A stretch of DNA of 64,000 nucleotides, taken from assembly GCF_013415885.1 (NCBI RefSeq), contig NZ_CP058910.1:3720001-3784000 (forward strand). The letters run 5' to 3'. A program made the translations under genes and the position numbers. The first letter of the stretch is position 1; every line of letters starts with the position of its first letter. Of the stretch, positions 54,350 to 62,905 are shown one piece after another. This DNA comes from Halosimplex rubrum (lineage in GTDB: Archaea; Halobacteriota; Halobacteria; Halobacteriales; Haloarculaceae). Under the pieces are notes generated by a model. That model saw only the letters and a program-made list of their open reading frames with translations. It was not told where the DNA came from and searched no databases.

Positions 54350-55579
54350 TCAGCTCCCCAGGCGCTCGCGGGCGAACCGCGCGAGCAGGGGCAGGTCGTC
54401 GAGGTGGATCAGTTCCCGCATCGCCAGTCGGTTCCCGTTGTTGACCTTCGCGAGCGTGTCGCCGTCGGCCCGCCGCAGGTCGGCCATCAGCCGGTCGTAG
54501 CGGTCGTTGGGCGTGAGATACAGCAGCTCGGTCATCAGCAGGCGCGTGTTCATCTTCGGCGCCACGTCGCTGTGCCAGAGCGTATTGTAGATCTCCATCT
54601 GCTCGGCCGACGTGTCGACCGACCCGGTCAGCGCCCGGTCGGCCGTGGCCGCCGCCGCCCGCGCCGAGAGCATCCCCTTGTGGATGCCCTCGCCCCACAG
54701 CGGGTCGATCGTGGGGACGGTGTCGCCGATGGCGATGAAGCTGTCGGTGGTCATCCGCCCGGGCTCCTGAATGTGGGCCGACCCGCGGTGTTGCTTGCCG
54801 TCCAGACGGGTCGCGTTCTCGAAGCGGGGGTCGCTCTCCAGCCAGTACTCCAGGTAGTCGTCGATCCCCATGCCCTCTTTGGCGTACTCGCGGTGGCTGT
54901 CGTTCTGGATGTAACAGAGCCCGACCTTCGCCGTGTCCGCGCCCGTGTGGAACAGCCACGAGTAGCCGCCGGGGGCCAGATCGTGGTCGAGCCGGAGCAT
55001 CATCGAGTCCGTGCAGTCGGCGAACTCGGGGTGGTCGGGCTCGACGCCCTCGAACTCGTACTCGACGCCGATGGCCTGGCGTTCGCGCTTCAGGTCGGTG
55101 ACGCCCAGGTCCTTCGCCAGCGGCGCCGCCGGGCCCGTCGCGTCGACCACGACGTCGGCGTAGACCTCCGTCTGCCCGTCGTAGCGGACGCCGACCACGT
55201 CGCCATCCTCGGTGATCGGCTTCGAGACGCGCGAGTCGAAGCGGTACTCGGCGCCCGCCTCGCGCCCCTCGGCGACGAGCCAGCGCTTGAACTCGGCGAA
55301 CTCCAGGACGGCACCGGGCTGGTCGCGGACGAAGTGGTCGTTGGGCGACTCCAGCACGACCGTCTCGGTGAAGTTCATCACGACCTCGTCCGGGACGTTG
55401 AACGACGCCATCATCGAAGGGAAGGTTCCGGCGGTCGACTTGTTGCTCTGACGCGGGAACTCGGCCTCGGGTTCGGTCTCGAGGACGAGCACCTCGTAAT
55501 CTCTCGCCGCAAGATCGCGCGCACACTGCGCTCCGGCGGGCCCGGCACCCGCGATCACCACGTCAAAGCGGTCGCTCAT
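54350..55579 (-). CDS. Geranylgeranyl reductase family FAD oxidoreductase
   Basis: A 409-residue flavoprotein with an N-terminal FAD dinucleotide site (DVVIAGAGPAGAQCARDLA, residues ~5-23), the second FAD strand DVVVDATGPAAPLAK, and IAIGDTVPTIDPLWGEGIHK (~295-314), the GD-x-A motif variant of the family. These enzymes hydrogenate geranylgeranyl chains of archaeal lipids or side chains of isoprenoids such as quinones and carotenoids. It may be digeranylgeranylglycerophospholipid reductase or a paralogue. The ATG at 55579 gives the usual short MSDRFDVV start. Confidence 0.85.
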   Translation of the reverse strand: MSDRFDVVIAGAGPAGAQCARDLAARDYEVLVLETEPEAEFPRQSNKSTAGTFPSMMASFNVPDEVVMNFTETVVLESPNDHFVRDQPGAVLEFAEFKRWLVAEGREAGAEYRFDSRVSKPITEDGDVVGVRYDGQTEVYADVVVDATGPAAPLAKDLGVTDLKRERQAIGVEYEFEGVEPDHPEFADCTDSMMLRLDHDLAPGGYSWLFHTGADTAKVGLCYIQNDSHREYAKEGMGIDDYLEYWLESDPRFENATRLDGKQHRGSAHIQEPGRMTTDSFIAIGDTVPTIDPLWGEGIHKGMLSARAAAATADRALTGSVDTSAEQMEIYNTLWHSDVAPKMNTRLLMTELLYLTPNDRYDRLMADLRRADGDTLAKVNNGNRLAMRELIHLDDLPLLARFARERLGS

Positions 55580-55697
55580 AGACGTTGGTCCGGCGTCTCC
55601 GACATTAGTGTTGCTGAACGGTCCGAACCCGTGTGAACCGTTTCCGCCCGCCGCGGACGGCTCGCCGCCGACCCCGTCGCGTCGACGACGTGCAGGC

Positions 55698-56192
55698 CTA
55701 CTCCCGCAACAGCCACGCCAGCACGACGCCGCCGAGCAACAGCGCGACGACGCCGAGCGAGCCGCCGCTGGGGACCGTCTCGAACAGGGCGTACCCCACG
55801 CCGGCGGTCAGGATCGCCACGACGACGCTCCCGACGGCGTGCAACAGCTCGACCCGCGTCGTCGCCACCGCCGGGTCGGCGTCGCGGTCGATCCCGAGCG
55901 CGAAAGTCCCGAGATCCGCCGCGATCACGGCGCCGAACCCGCCGACGAGGACCGGCCCCGCGGACGCGGGACCGACCGCCGCGAACACCGTCGCGGCGAA
56001 CAGCGCCGCGCCACCGGCGACGACCGACGACTCCGAGCGCCGGACCAGCCCGGCGAGGACGGCTCCCGCCCCGGCGAGGCCGATCAGCGTCGCCATCACC
56101 GACCCGCGGATGGCGGCCACGACGGCGACGGACGCGAGGACGGCCAGCGCGTGACTGGCGCGGACGCGCCGCCGGTCGGTCGGGCTGCTCAC
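55698..56192 (-). CDS. DUF7519-type membrane protein of the DUF58 cluster
   Basis: A 164-residue protein with about five hydrophobic helices and a basic start (SSPTDRRRVRASHALAVLAS). The GTG at 56192 overlaps the TGA of the DUF58 gene (GTGA), so it is the last gene of the operon. A GTG two codons earlier is possible. Such small membrane proteins routinely end DUF4129-DUF7269-DUF58 operons in haloarchaea. No function is known. Confidence 0.78.
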   Translation of the reverse strand: MSSPTDRRRVRASHALAVLASVAVVAAIRGSVMATLIGLAGAGAVLAGLVRRSESSVVAGGAALFAATVFAAVGPASAGPVLVGGFGAVIAADLGTFALGIDRDADPAVATTRVELLHAVGSVVVAILTAGVGYALFETVPSGGSLGVVALLLGGVVLAWLLRE

Positions 56193-57574
56193 CGCCACCG
56201 GCCGTCACCCCCGTCGGTCGCGACTCGCTCGCCCGAACCGGCCGCGCCACCGGTCGTCGCGTCCGCGCCGCCTCCCGCGTCGACCGATCTCGCCGACCCG
56301 CGGTCGACACCGCCCGTCCACTCGACGACGGGGATCCCGGACCGCCGACACGCGTCGAGACGGGTCCGCCGTTCGGTGGCCGCGAGGCGCCGATAGGGGG
56401 AGTCCTCGGCGGTCACGTCCGGGCTGGCGACGGTCACGTCGTGGCCCCGGGCGTCGAGCGCGCGGGCGACCTCGACGGGGCGGTCGTCGACGAACGGCGA
56501 GCAGACCACGACCTGCGTGTCGCCCGAGAGCTGCACCAGCAGGCGGCCGAAGCCGTCGCCGCCCGTATCGCTTCCACCCTCCGCTGGCGGCCGCCAGCCG
56601 AAGGCGTCGTCGGTGCTGAGCGCGTCGAGCAGTCGCTCGCGGTGGGTCCGTCCCGAGGCCGGGGGGAGCCAGCAGTCGCGGGGCGACAGCGCCGCCAGCC
56701 CGACGTGACAGTCCGCCTCCGCGAGACCGCCGACGAGCGCGCCCGCGGCGTGGACGCAGGCGTCGACGGCCGGACGGCCGTCGCCCGCGGTCACGTAGGC
56801 GGCGGCCCGCGCGTCGACCAGCAGGACGACTTTGACCGTCCGCGGCTGGTCGAAGCGCCTCGTCGCGAGCTCGCCGTCCTTGGCGAAGCGGTTCCAGTCG
56901 ACGCTCCCGAGCGGGTCGCCCGTCCGGTACTCCCGCAGCGAGTGGAACGCCTGCCCCTCACCGGTCGCCGAGACGGGCTGGCTGCCGGTCAGCCGCGTCG
57001 CCAGGTCACCCAGCGGGACCGAACGGTCCTCGTAGGCCGGACGACAGACCACCGTCGAGCGGTCGGTCGCCCGCCGGCCGACGCGGCGACTCGCACCGCT
57101 CACGTCCCGTGTCACGACGGTGAGGCTGTCGAACTCGTGGCGGCCCCGGACGGCCTCGAACTCGTAGGCGATCGACGCCCGCTTGCCCGGTCGCAGCGCG
57201 GTCGTGTGCCGCGCGGCCCCGTCGACGACTTCCAGGCCGGCGGGCACGTCGTCGGCGAACCGCAGGTCCGGAAGCGTCGCCCCGCTCTCGTTCTCGACGG
57301 TGAGCGTCACCCGGACCGTCTCGCCCGGCGCGGGGTCGGTGTCGCTGACGTGGCGCTCGACCGCCAGCTCGGGCGCCGGCGCCTCGGCGGCCCGGCTGTA
57401 CGCGGCGAACCCGACGCCGGCCAGTCCGACGAGGATCGCGACGGGCCTCCCGAGGAGGATGGCGACCGCCGTCGCCGCCAGCGCGAGCCCGTGGATCCCG
57501 GCCCAGCGGCCGGTCCGCTCGAGTCGCTCCTCCCCGCGGTCGAGCCCGGCACCGACGGCAGCCGTCTCAGTCAT
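56189..57574 (-). CDS. DUF58 domain membrane protein
   Basis: This 461-residue protein has two adjacent helices near residues 25-60 and then a beta-rich external-type region (LAVERHVSDTDPAPGETVRV). The DUF58 core follows: GEGQAFHSLREYRTGDPLGS-VDWNRFAKDGELATRRF (~200-240), a vWA-like fold that begins VKVVLLVDARAA. It carries the DUF58 signature R-x-Y-x-x-G-D. DUF58 proteins normally work with a MoxR AAA+ ATPase, which is not adjacent. Its start overlaps the DUF7269 gene by 8 nt. Confidence 0.87.
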   Translation of the reverse strand: MTETAAVGAGLDRGEERLERTGRWAGIHGLALAATAVAILLGRPVAILVGLAGVGFAAYSRAAEAPAPELAVERHVSDTDPAPGETVRVTLTVENESGATLPDLRFADDVPAGLEVVDGAARHTTALRPGKRASIAYEFEAVRGRHEFDSLTVVTRDVSGASRRVGRRATDRSTVVCRPAYEDRSVPLGDLATRLTGSQPVSATGEGQAFHSLREYRTGDPLGSVDWNRFAKDGELATRRFDQPRTVKVVLLVDARAAAYVTAGDGRPAVDACVHAAGALVGGLAEADCHVGLAALSPRDCWLPPASGRTHRERLLDALSTDDAFGWRPPAEGGSDTGGDGFGRLLVQLSGDTQVVVCSPFVDDRPVEVARALDARGHDVTVASPDVTAEDSPYRRLAATERRTRLDACRRSGIPVVEWTGGVDRGSARSVDAGGGADATTGGAAGSGERVATDGGDGRWR

Positions 57575-58181
57575 CGGCGACACCTCCCGAGCGGTCCCGC
57601 CCGCCGACTCGACCGCTGCTGTCCGGACCGCTCGCTTCGCCGCCGTCAGTTCGGTCCCGGAGCCGTGCGACGGCCGCCGCGGCGCGCTCGGCTCGCCGAT
57701 CGAAGTCGGGCTCGACGCCCTCGTGGACGGACTCCTCGCCGTCGGCGAACAGCGCGGCCGCGTCGGGGTCGTCGGTCCACGAGCCCTCGGCGACCCGGCG
57801 CTCGGCATCCTCGGGCGCGAGACCCGCGAACCGTTCCAGCGCGCCGACGGCGGCGACGCGCAACCGCTCGCGGGCCCGGTCGCGTTCGGCCGCGTCGCGC
57901 CGACCGACGCCCGCGTCCGCGACCGCCGCGGCGAGGTCGTCGCCGGGGACCCCGTACGCCGGCCGTTCGCCCACCTGCGGGAGGCCACCGGACGGCGCGT
58001 CGCCGCCCTCGAACCGTTCGAGGGCCGCGAGCGCGACGCCGGCCAGCGCGACGAGCCAGACCCCGAGCGTCGCCAGCGTCGCCCAGTCGAACGCGACCAG
58101 CCCCGGCCGGAACGTCAGGACGACCCCGGCGACGACCGCCGCGATCCCGACCGTCAGCAGGGCTCGACGCCGGCGGTTCAC
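57567..58181 (-). CDS. DUF7269-type membrane protein
   Basis: A 204-residue protein with two N-terminal helices (LLTVGIAAVVAGVVLTF and LATLGVWLVALAGVALAAL), followed by an Arg/Ala/Asp-rich soluble domain (DRARERLRVAAVGALERFAG, ESVHEGVEPDFDRRAERAAA). It sits between DUF4129 and DUF58 genes with overlapping stop/start codons on both sides, the standard position for this family. No catalytic motif is seen. Confidence 0.78.
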   Translation of the reverse strand: MNRRRRALLTVGIAAVVAGVVLTFRPGLVAFDWATLATLGVWLVALAGVALAALERFEGGDAPSGGLPQVGERPAYGVPGDDLAAAVADAGVGRRDAAERDRARERLRVAAVGALERFAGLAPEDAERRVAEGSWTDDPDAAALFADGEESVHEGVEPDFDRRAERAAAAVARLRDRTDGGEASGPDSSGRVGGRDRSGGVADD

Positions 58182-58861
58182 GCGTTCTCACCGCCCTCGC
58201 TCCTGCCGTCACCGCCGGCGTCGAGCCTGTCGGCCAGCCGGCCGGCGCTGCGCTCCTGTTCGTCCGTCGGGGACCGGCGGCCGTACCGAACGGCCTCGAA
58301 ACCGCGGGTCACGCTCTCGACGGCGTCGTCGGGGTAGCCGCGGTCGACGGCGGTCGCAGCCGTCTCCCCCGGTGTCGCCGACTCGTCGACGCCCTCGACG
58401 CGGTCGCGGAGCCGACGCCACGCACGGACGACGGCGCTGTCGGCGGGCGAGTCGTAGCTCGGGTCGACCGACGGCGTGGGGGGCTCGGACGGTCGGTCGC
58501 CGTCACCGTCGTCGTCTCGCGGCGGTGCGCGGGAGTCGTCGCCGGTCAGGAGCACGGCGAGGACGGCTGCGACGAGCAACCCGCCGACGAGGCCGGCGAC
58601 GAGCAGCGTCGAGACGCCGCCGTCCTCACCGCTCTGGTCGGGTGGAACCGGTGTCTCCCCGTCGATCACGTCGCGCGAGTCGGTCGCGGTCGTCGCGTTC
58701 TCACCGCCGCTGCCGGCGGGGAGGGGGCCGGTCGGCATCGGCTCGGTCGGCGTCGTCCCGGAGTACAGCGTCGGCTGGTCGGGCCCGCCGAACGAGCCGG
58801 CGGCCGTCACGAGCGCGACCAGCGCGAAGAGGGCGATCAGGGCGGTCGCGAATCGTCTCAC
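58178..58861 (-). CDS. DUF4129 domain membrane protein (second copy)
   Basis: A 227-residue protein with an N-terminal helix or signal-anchor (RRFATALIALFALVALVTAA), a Thr/Pro/Gly-rich stretch, a second helix (~88-108) and the DUF4129 core (SAVVRAWRRLRDRVEG ... VESVTRGFEAVRYGRRS) at the C-terminus. DUF4129 is often found at the end of transglutaminase-like proteins. GTG 58861 is chosen over TTG 58882 because a AAAAACTTGTAG box lies at the leaderless distance. It is a tandem paralogue of the gene at 58893. Confidence 0.82.
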   Translation of the reverse strand: MRRFATALIALFALVALVTAAGSFGGPDQPTLYSGTTPTEPMPTGPLPAGSGGENATTATDSRDVIDGETPVPPDQSGEDGGVSTLLVAGLVGGLLVAAVLAVLLTGDDSRAPPRDDDGDGDRPSEPPTPSVDPSYDSPADSAVVRAWRRLRDRVEGVDESATPGETAATAVDRGYPDDAVESVTRGFEAVRYGRRSPTDEQERSAGRLADRLDAGGDGRSEGGENA

Positions 58862-58892
58862 GAGCGAGAGTGTTCTCCCCAACTACAAGTTT

Positions 58893-59573
58893 TTACCGAC
58901 CGTCGGTCGGGTCACAGTCACCCGGCTCGGAGCCCCTCGGGACGGACTCGGCCGCCGAATCGATTGCCTCGGCGGCCTCGGCAGCGGAACTCCGCTCGTC
59001 GTCGGCCGACTCTCCGCCGTATCGGACCGCGCGGAACCGGTCGGTGATCGTCGCGACCGCTTCGCTCGGCAGGCTGCGGTCGAGCGCCCGCGCCGCCACG
59101 TCGCCGGGGGTCGCCGTCCCGTCGGCGTCCGTCCGGTCGCGGAGGCGTCGCCACGCTCGCGTGACCGCGCTCTCGTCGGGCGATCCGTACGCGGGCGAGA
59201 CGCCCGGCGTCGGATCCTCGCCGGCGGAATCGTCGTCGGGGACGGCGGGCGCCCGGTCGTCGTGGCCGGTCAGGAAAACGACGAGCAGGCCGGCCGCGAG
59301 CAGCGAGCCGCCGACGGCGGGGACGACGAACGGGGAGACGCCGCCGGAGTTGCCCGCCGCGGCCGTCGTCGGCGTCGCGGCCCGCTGGACCTCGGAGTCG
59401 GCCGCGTCGCCCGGTACCCCGGTCGGTGGCGGCTCCGCGGTGGGCGTCGCCGATCCCGTCGGCGTCTCGCCACCGGAGACGACGGGGCCGGTGACCGCGC
59501 CGAGCGTACCCGCGGCTCCCGCGAGCGCGACGAGCGCGAGGACAGCGATCAGGGCGGTACCGAGACGCTGCAC
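58893..59573 (-). CDS. DUF4129 domain membrane protein (first copy)
   Basis: A 226-residue protein laid out like its neighbour: helix QRLGTALIAVLALVALAGAA, Thr/Pro-rich spacer, helix (~78-100), then the DUF4129 core (SAVTRAWRRLRDRTDA ... VATITDRFRAVRYGGES). A GTG start at 59573 is used since no ATG is in place. The two copies share the core at clear identity and differ in spacers, indicating an older tandem duplication. The separate A/T-rich box ahead of the second copy suggests they can be expressed independently. Confidence 0.8.
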   Translation of the reverse strand: MQRLGTALIAVLALVALAGAAGTLGAVTGPVVSGGETPTGSATPTAEPPPTGVPGDAADSEVQRAATPTTAAAGNSGGVSPFVVPAVGGSLLAAGLLVVFLTGHDDRAPAVPDDDSAGEDPTPGVSPAYGSPDESAVTRAWRRLRDRTDADGTATPGDVAARALDRSLPSEAVATITDRFRAVRYGGESADDERSSAAEAAEAIDSAAESVPRGSEPGDCDPTDGR

Positions 59574-59627
59574 GTCGAGCACTGAGACGGCGGTCGGACA
59601 AGTGATTTCCGGCTGAAAGGACTGGTA

Positions 59628-59830
59628 GCGGTGGCGGGTGCGGTGGCTGTGTAGTGTGGATGCGGTGGCGGGTGCGGATGCGGTGGCGGGTGCGGATGCG
59701 GTGGCGGGTGCGGATGCGGTGGCGGGTGCGGATGCGGTGGCGGGTGCGGATGCGGTGGCGGGTGCGGATGCGGTGGCGGGTGCGGTGGCTGTGTAGTGTG
59801 GATGCGGTGGCGGGTGCGGATGCGGTGGCG
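59628..59830. repeat. 18-bp tandem repeat array
   Basis: The unit GGTGCGGATGCGGTGGCG is repeated about six times without break in the middle. A longer block containing GGTGCGGTGGCTGTGTAGTG occurs at both ends (near 59638 and 59779), so the array also has a higher-order period of ~141 nt. There are no spacers of differing sequence, so it is not a CRISPR. It is G-rich on the plus strand. Confidence 0.9.
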
Positions 59831-59859
59831 GCCGGCATCCGGCGCGTAGCGCCGGTTCA

Positions 59860-59888
59860 CCGCATCGAGGCCGAAGGCCGAGATGCGG
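59860..59888 (+). terminator. Hairpin followed by T5
   Basis: CCGCATC ... GATGCGG with an inner GGCC/GGCC pair, then CTTTTT on the plus strand. It looks like a terminator for rightward transcription from the repeat region, though no rightward gene precedes it. Confidence 0.4.
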
Positions 59889-59903
59889 CTTTTTCACCCA
59901 TGT

Positions 59904-59962
59904 TTTTGGCGACCGGGTTCCCGCAGGGAGCGAAGCGACCGAGGAAACCCGGTCACGAAAAA
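59904..59962. terminator. Inverted repeat with outer T5/A5 runs downstream of korB
   Basis: GACCGGGTT (59911-59919) pairs with AACCCGGTC (59946-59954). Outside it, TTTTT and AAAAA extend the symmetry after a 3-nt mismatch on each side. The A5 run at 59958-59962 is T5 in the korB transcript, about 20 nt after its stop, where an archaeal T-tract terminator is expected. The symmetry would let it stop transcription from both sides. Confidence 0.55.
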
Positions 59963-59979
59963 GATGGTAACTACTGGGT

Positions 59980-60843
59980 CTAGTAGAACTCGCGGACGAG
60001 GTCCATCGCGTCGTCGGGAGCGCCGTCGGGGATGTCGGACATGTCCTGGTCGATGCCCTCGCGTTTCTCCCACGGGACCGAGTCGTCGTCCTGGTAGATG
60101 ACGCCCATGTACTCCTTGTCGCCCTCGAGGATCTTCTCCTTGGCGGCCTCGCGGTCGTGGGGGTCGTGGTCCTCCTCGGAGAGGTCGACGATGGAGTCGC
60201 GGAAGTAGTCGTAGGTGTCGACGTCGTTGAAGGTCACACAGGGCGAGTAGGTGTTGACGAACCCGAAGCCGTCGTGTTCGACGGCCTTCTGGATGATCTC
60301 GGCGTGCCGCTGCGCGTCCGAGGAGAACGACTGCGCGATGAAGGTCGCCCCGGAGGCGAGCGCGAGCGCGAGCGGGTTGACCGGGGGCATCTGCGGGCCA
60401 TCGGGGGTCGTCGAGGTCTCGAAGTCCTGGCGGCTGGTCGGCGACGCCTGACCCTTGGTGAGGCCGTAGATGCGGTTGTCCATGACGACGTAGGACATGT
60501 CGACGTTGCGGCGGACCGCGTGGACGAAGTGACCGGCGCCGATGGAGTAGCCGTCGCCGTCGCCGCCCGCGACCATCACTTCGAGGTCGGGGTTGGCGAG
60601 TTTGACGCCGATGCCCACGGGCAGAGCGCGGCCGTGGACGCCGTGGAGCGCGTAGCTGTGCATGTAGGTGCCGATCTTGCCGGAACACCCGATGCCGGCG
60701 ACCACGAACGTGTTGTCGGGGTCGTTGCCCGTCTCGGCGAGGGCTTTCATCATGCCGTTCATCGTCCCGAAGTCACCGCAGCCGGGACACCAGGTCGGTT
60801 GCTTGTCGGATTTGAAGTCCGTGAATCGAACGTCTGAGCTCAT
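59980..60843 (-). CDS. korB: 2-oxoacid:ferredoxin oxidoreductase beta subunit (probably 2-oxoglutarate, KorB)
   Basis: This 287-residue ThDP subunit has QPTWCPGCGDFGTMNGMMKA (first Cys pair, residues ~15-34), IGCSGKIGTYMHSYALHGVH with a third Cys, the thiamine motif GGDGDGYSIGAGHFVHAVRR, and FVNTYSPCVTFND with the fourth Cys, giving a 4Fe-4S site. It oxidatively decarboxylates a 2-oxoacid to acyl-CoA and reduces ferredoxin. Its length, with the 592-residue alpha, is closer to the haloarchaeal 2-oxoglutarate enzyme than to the longer pyruvate enzyme, but the substrate is not proven. It overlaps the alpha gene by 4 nt. Confidence 0.9.
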   Translation of the reverse strand: MSSDVRFTDFKSDKQPTWCPGCGDFGTMNGMMKALAETGNDPDNTFVVAGIGCSGKIGTYMHSYALHGVHGRALPVGIGVKLANPDLEVMVAGGDGDGYSIGAGHFVHAVRRNVDMSYVVMDNRIYGLTKGQASPTSRQDFETSTTPDGPQMPPVNPLALALASGATFIAQSFSSDAQRHAEIIQKAVEHDGFGFVNTYSPCVTFNDVDTYDYFRDSIVDLSEEDHDPHDREAAKEKILEGDKEYMGVIYQDDDSVPWEKREGIDQDMSDIPDGAPDDAMDLVREFY

Positions 60844-62618
60844 TCTGCCTCCACCTCCGCGGCGCCGGCGTCGGCACCGGAGAGTGTGTTCTCGATCTCC
60901 GTCGCGAGTTCGTCCGCCTTGAAGCGGACGCCGTTGTACTTGTTGACGCGCTGGACGCGTTCGAGCACGTCGTGCTCGATCACGTCGGCGAACTGCCCGG
61001 TTGCGTTACACTCGACGACGATCACGTCGTCGGCCGCCTCGATCTCTTCCGAGAGGTCGGGCCGCGGGAAGATGTAGGGCACCGAGATGAACCGCACGTC
61101 GTGGCCGCGCTCGTCGAGGAACCCGAGGGCTTCGCGCATCGCGCCCTCGTTGGAGCCCCAGGAGATGACGAGCGCGTCCGCGTCCTCGTCGCCGAACTCG
61201 CGGTAGTCCCAGTCTTCCTCTTCCTTCGCTGTCTCGACCTTCCGCTGGCGCTTCTCGACCTGTTCGAGGCGGACCTCCTCCTCCTCGGTCCGCCGGCCGA
61301 GCTCGTCGTGTTCGAGGCCGGTGGTCATGTGGGCGCCGTCGGTCGTGCCCGGGAACGCGCGGGGGCTGATACCGTCGGCGGCGGAGAAGTGCGCCTGGAA
61401 GCGGCCGCGCTCGTCGAGCCAGGAGTCGATCTCGTCCTCGTCGACGACCTTGCCGCGCTCGATCTCGACCTCGTCCATGTCGAACGCCTCCGGCGGGAAC
61501 GTCTGTTCCGTCACGGCGAGCGCCAGGTCAGAGACGAGATAGACGGGCGTCTGGTACTTCTCGGCGTAGTTGAACGCCTCGACGGTCTTCCAGAAACACT
61601 CCGAGACCGACGTGGGCGCGACGACGAACCGCGGGATCTCGCCGTGGCCGCCGTACAGCGTCATGTTGAGGTCGCCCTGCTCCTGCTTGGTCGGCATCCC
61701 GGTCGAGGGACCCGAACGCATCACGTCGCAGATCACCAGGGGCGTCTCGGTGGTCGCGACGAGCCCGAACGTCTCGGTCATCAGGTCGATACCGGGACCC
61801 GAGGTAGCCGTCATCGCGCGTGCACCTGCGCGGGCGGCGCCCAGCGCCATGTTGATGGCCGAGAGTTCGTCCTCGGCCTGGACGACCTTGCCGCCGTACT
61901 GGTCGATGCGGCCGGTCAGGTACTCCATCACGTCCGTCGCGGGGGTGATGGGGTAGCCCGAGTAGAACCGACAGCCGGCGGCGATGGCGCCCATGCCGAT
62001 GGCCTCGTCGCCGTTGAGGAGCACGTAGTCCTCGTCGGTGGTCTCGATGTCGTAGTCGAACTCGTGGTCGTACTCCTCTTGGACGTGCTGCTGGCCCAGG
62101 CGGGCGGCCTCCTTGTTGTTCTCGACGATGGCCTCGCCCTTGTCGCCGAAGCGTTTCTCCAGTGATTCGTCCAGGTTCTCGATGGGGAACTGCGCCACTT
62201 CGCAGGCCGCGCCCAGGGCGACGACGTTCGCCATGATGGCGCCGCCGGCGTCCTCGGCGAGCCGCTGCAGCGGCACGGACAGGCCGATCATCCCGTCGGG
62301 AACTTCGACGTCCTGCATCGTGGAGCGCTCACCGTCGTAGATGATGACGCTGCCCTCGTGCAGTTCGTCCATGTTCTCGTCGATGGTGCGCTCGGTGAGC
62401 GCGATCAGGATGTCGAGTCTGTCGACGACGCTCTCGACGCGGTCGACGGATGTCCGGACCTTGTAGGCGGTGTACCCGCCTCGGATCCGTGACGCGAAGT
62501 CCTTCGAGGTGAAGACGTGACGGCCGGCACGCGAGAGTGCCTGAGCGAAGATCTTCCCGGTAGAGTCGATCCCGTCACCGGCTTCACCGCCGATGGCCCA
62601 GTTCAGGTCCTCGGGCAT
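60840..62618 (-). CDS. korA: 2-oxoacid:ferredoxin oxidoreductase alpha subunit (probably 2-oxoglutarate, KorA)
   Basis: A 592-residue fusion of the gamma-like domain (residues ~1-190; AIGGEAGDGIDSTGKIFAQA, SRIRGGYTAYKVR) with the alpha domain (GCRFYSGYPITPATDVMEYL, AMTATSGPGIDLMTETFGLV, GPSTGMPTKQEQGDLN). The C-terminal part (ALVISWGSNEGAMREAL, IVVECNATGQFADVI) is domain II. This two-subunit architecture is normal for haloarchaea. The enzyme replaces the 2-oxoglutarate dehydrogenase complex of the citric acid cycle and works with beta, to which it is coupled. Confidence 0.92.
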   Translation of the reverse strand: MPEDLNWAIGGEAGDGIDSTGKIFAQALSRAGRHVFTSKDFASRIRGGYTAYKVRTSVDRVESVVDRLDILIALTERTIDENMDELHEGSVIIYDGERSTMQDVEVPDGMIGLSVPLQRLAEDAGGAIMANVVALGAACEVAQFPIENLDESLEKRFGDKGEAIVENNKEAARLGQQHVQEEYDHEFDYDIETTDEDYVLLNGDEAIGMGAIAAGCRFYSGYPITPATDVMEYLTGRIDQYGGKVVQAEDELSAINMALGAARAGARAMTATSGPGIDLMTETFGLVATTETPLVICDVMRSGPSTGMPTKQEQGDLNMTLYGGHGEIPRFVVAPTSVSECFWKTVEAFNYAEKYQTPVYLVSDLALAVTEQTFPPEAFDMDEVEIERGKVVDEDEIDSWLDERGRFQAHFSAADGISPRAFPGTTDGAHMTTGLEHDELGRRTEEEEVRLEQVEKRQRKVETAKEEEDWDYREFGDEDADALVISWGSNEGAMREALGFLDERGHDVRFISVPYIFPRPDLSEEIEAADDVIVVECNATGQFADVIEHDVLERVQRVNKYNGVRFKADELATEIENTLSGADAGAAEVEAE

Positions 62619-62905
62619 ACTGCATTGGAGTATCTCCCGCCCGGCAAAAAGACTTCTGTAATGGCCCCGGAATCAGACCCCCGTATCCGTCGCAAAAGTG
62701 GACAGACAGGCGAAAATCGGCGGTTTCGAACAACCGGTAACACTGTCCTCCAATAGTGAACGCCGGTCCCCGATAGCGGTGGCCGAGCGGTCGACGAGCC
62801 GGTCGGTCCGTCCGGGGGTTCGGGGACTCCGCGTCGGGGCCGTCGACGACCGGCCCGACGCGCCGGAACGAAAGGAACATGCGCCGCGGCCCCCGACACT
62901 GGGGC
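62619..62905. other. 287-nt divergent intergenic region
   Basis: This gap between leftward korAB and the rightward FAD oxidoreductase holds no gene I can support. A run of A/T (CAAAAAGACTT, 62644-62654) lies at promoter distance from korA. It reads AAGTCTTTTTG on the korA strand, ~26-36 nt before its ATG. Short frames across the gap have no features of real proteins. Confidence 0.6.

Larger units (their letters stand above)
59574..59979. other. 406-nt intergenic region: repeats and inverted repeats, no gene
   Basis: Between the DUF4129 start and the korB stop there is no convincing gene. The region holds a promoter-length leader (to ~59620), an 18-bp tandem repeat (59628-59830), a short hairpin (59860-59888) and a long inverted repeat with flanking T/A runs (59904-59962). 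The open frames through the repeat (Arg/Trp or Pro/His patterns) are by-products of its 18-bp period. Confidence 0.8.

Noticed and set aside
59628-59830. CRISPR-like appearance of the repeat array and the Pro/His or Arg/Trp-rich open frames across it
   Set aside because: Units are directly adjacent with no unique spacers, and the open frames only reflect the 18-bp period.
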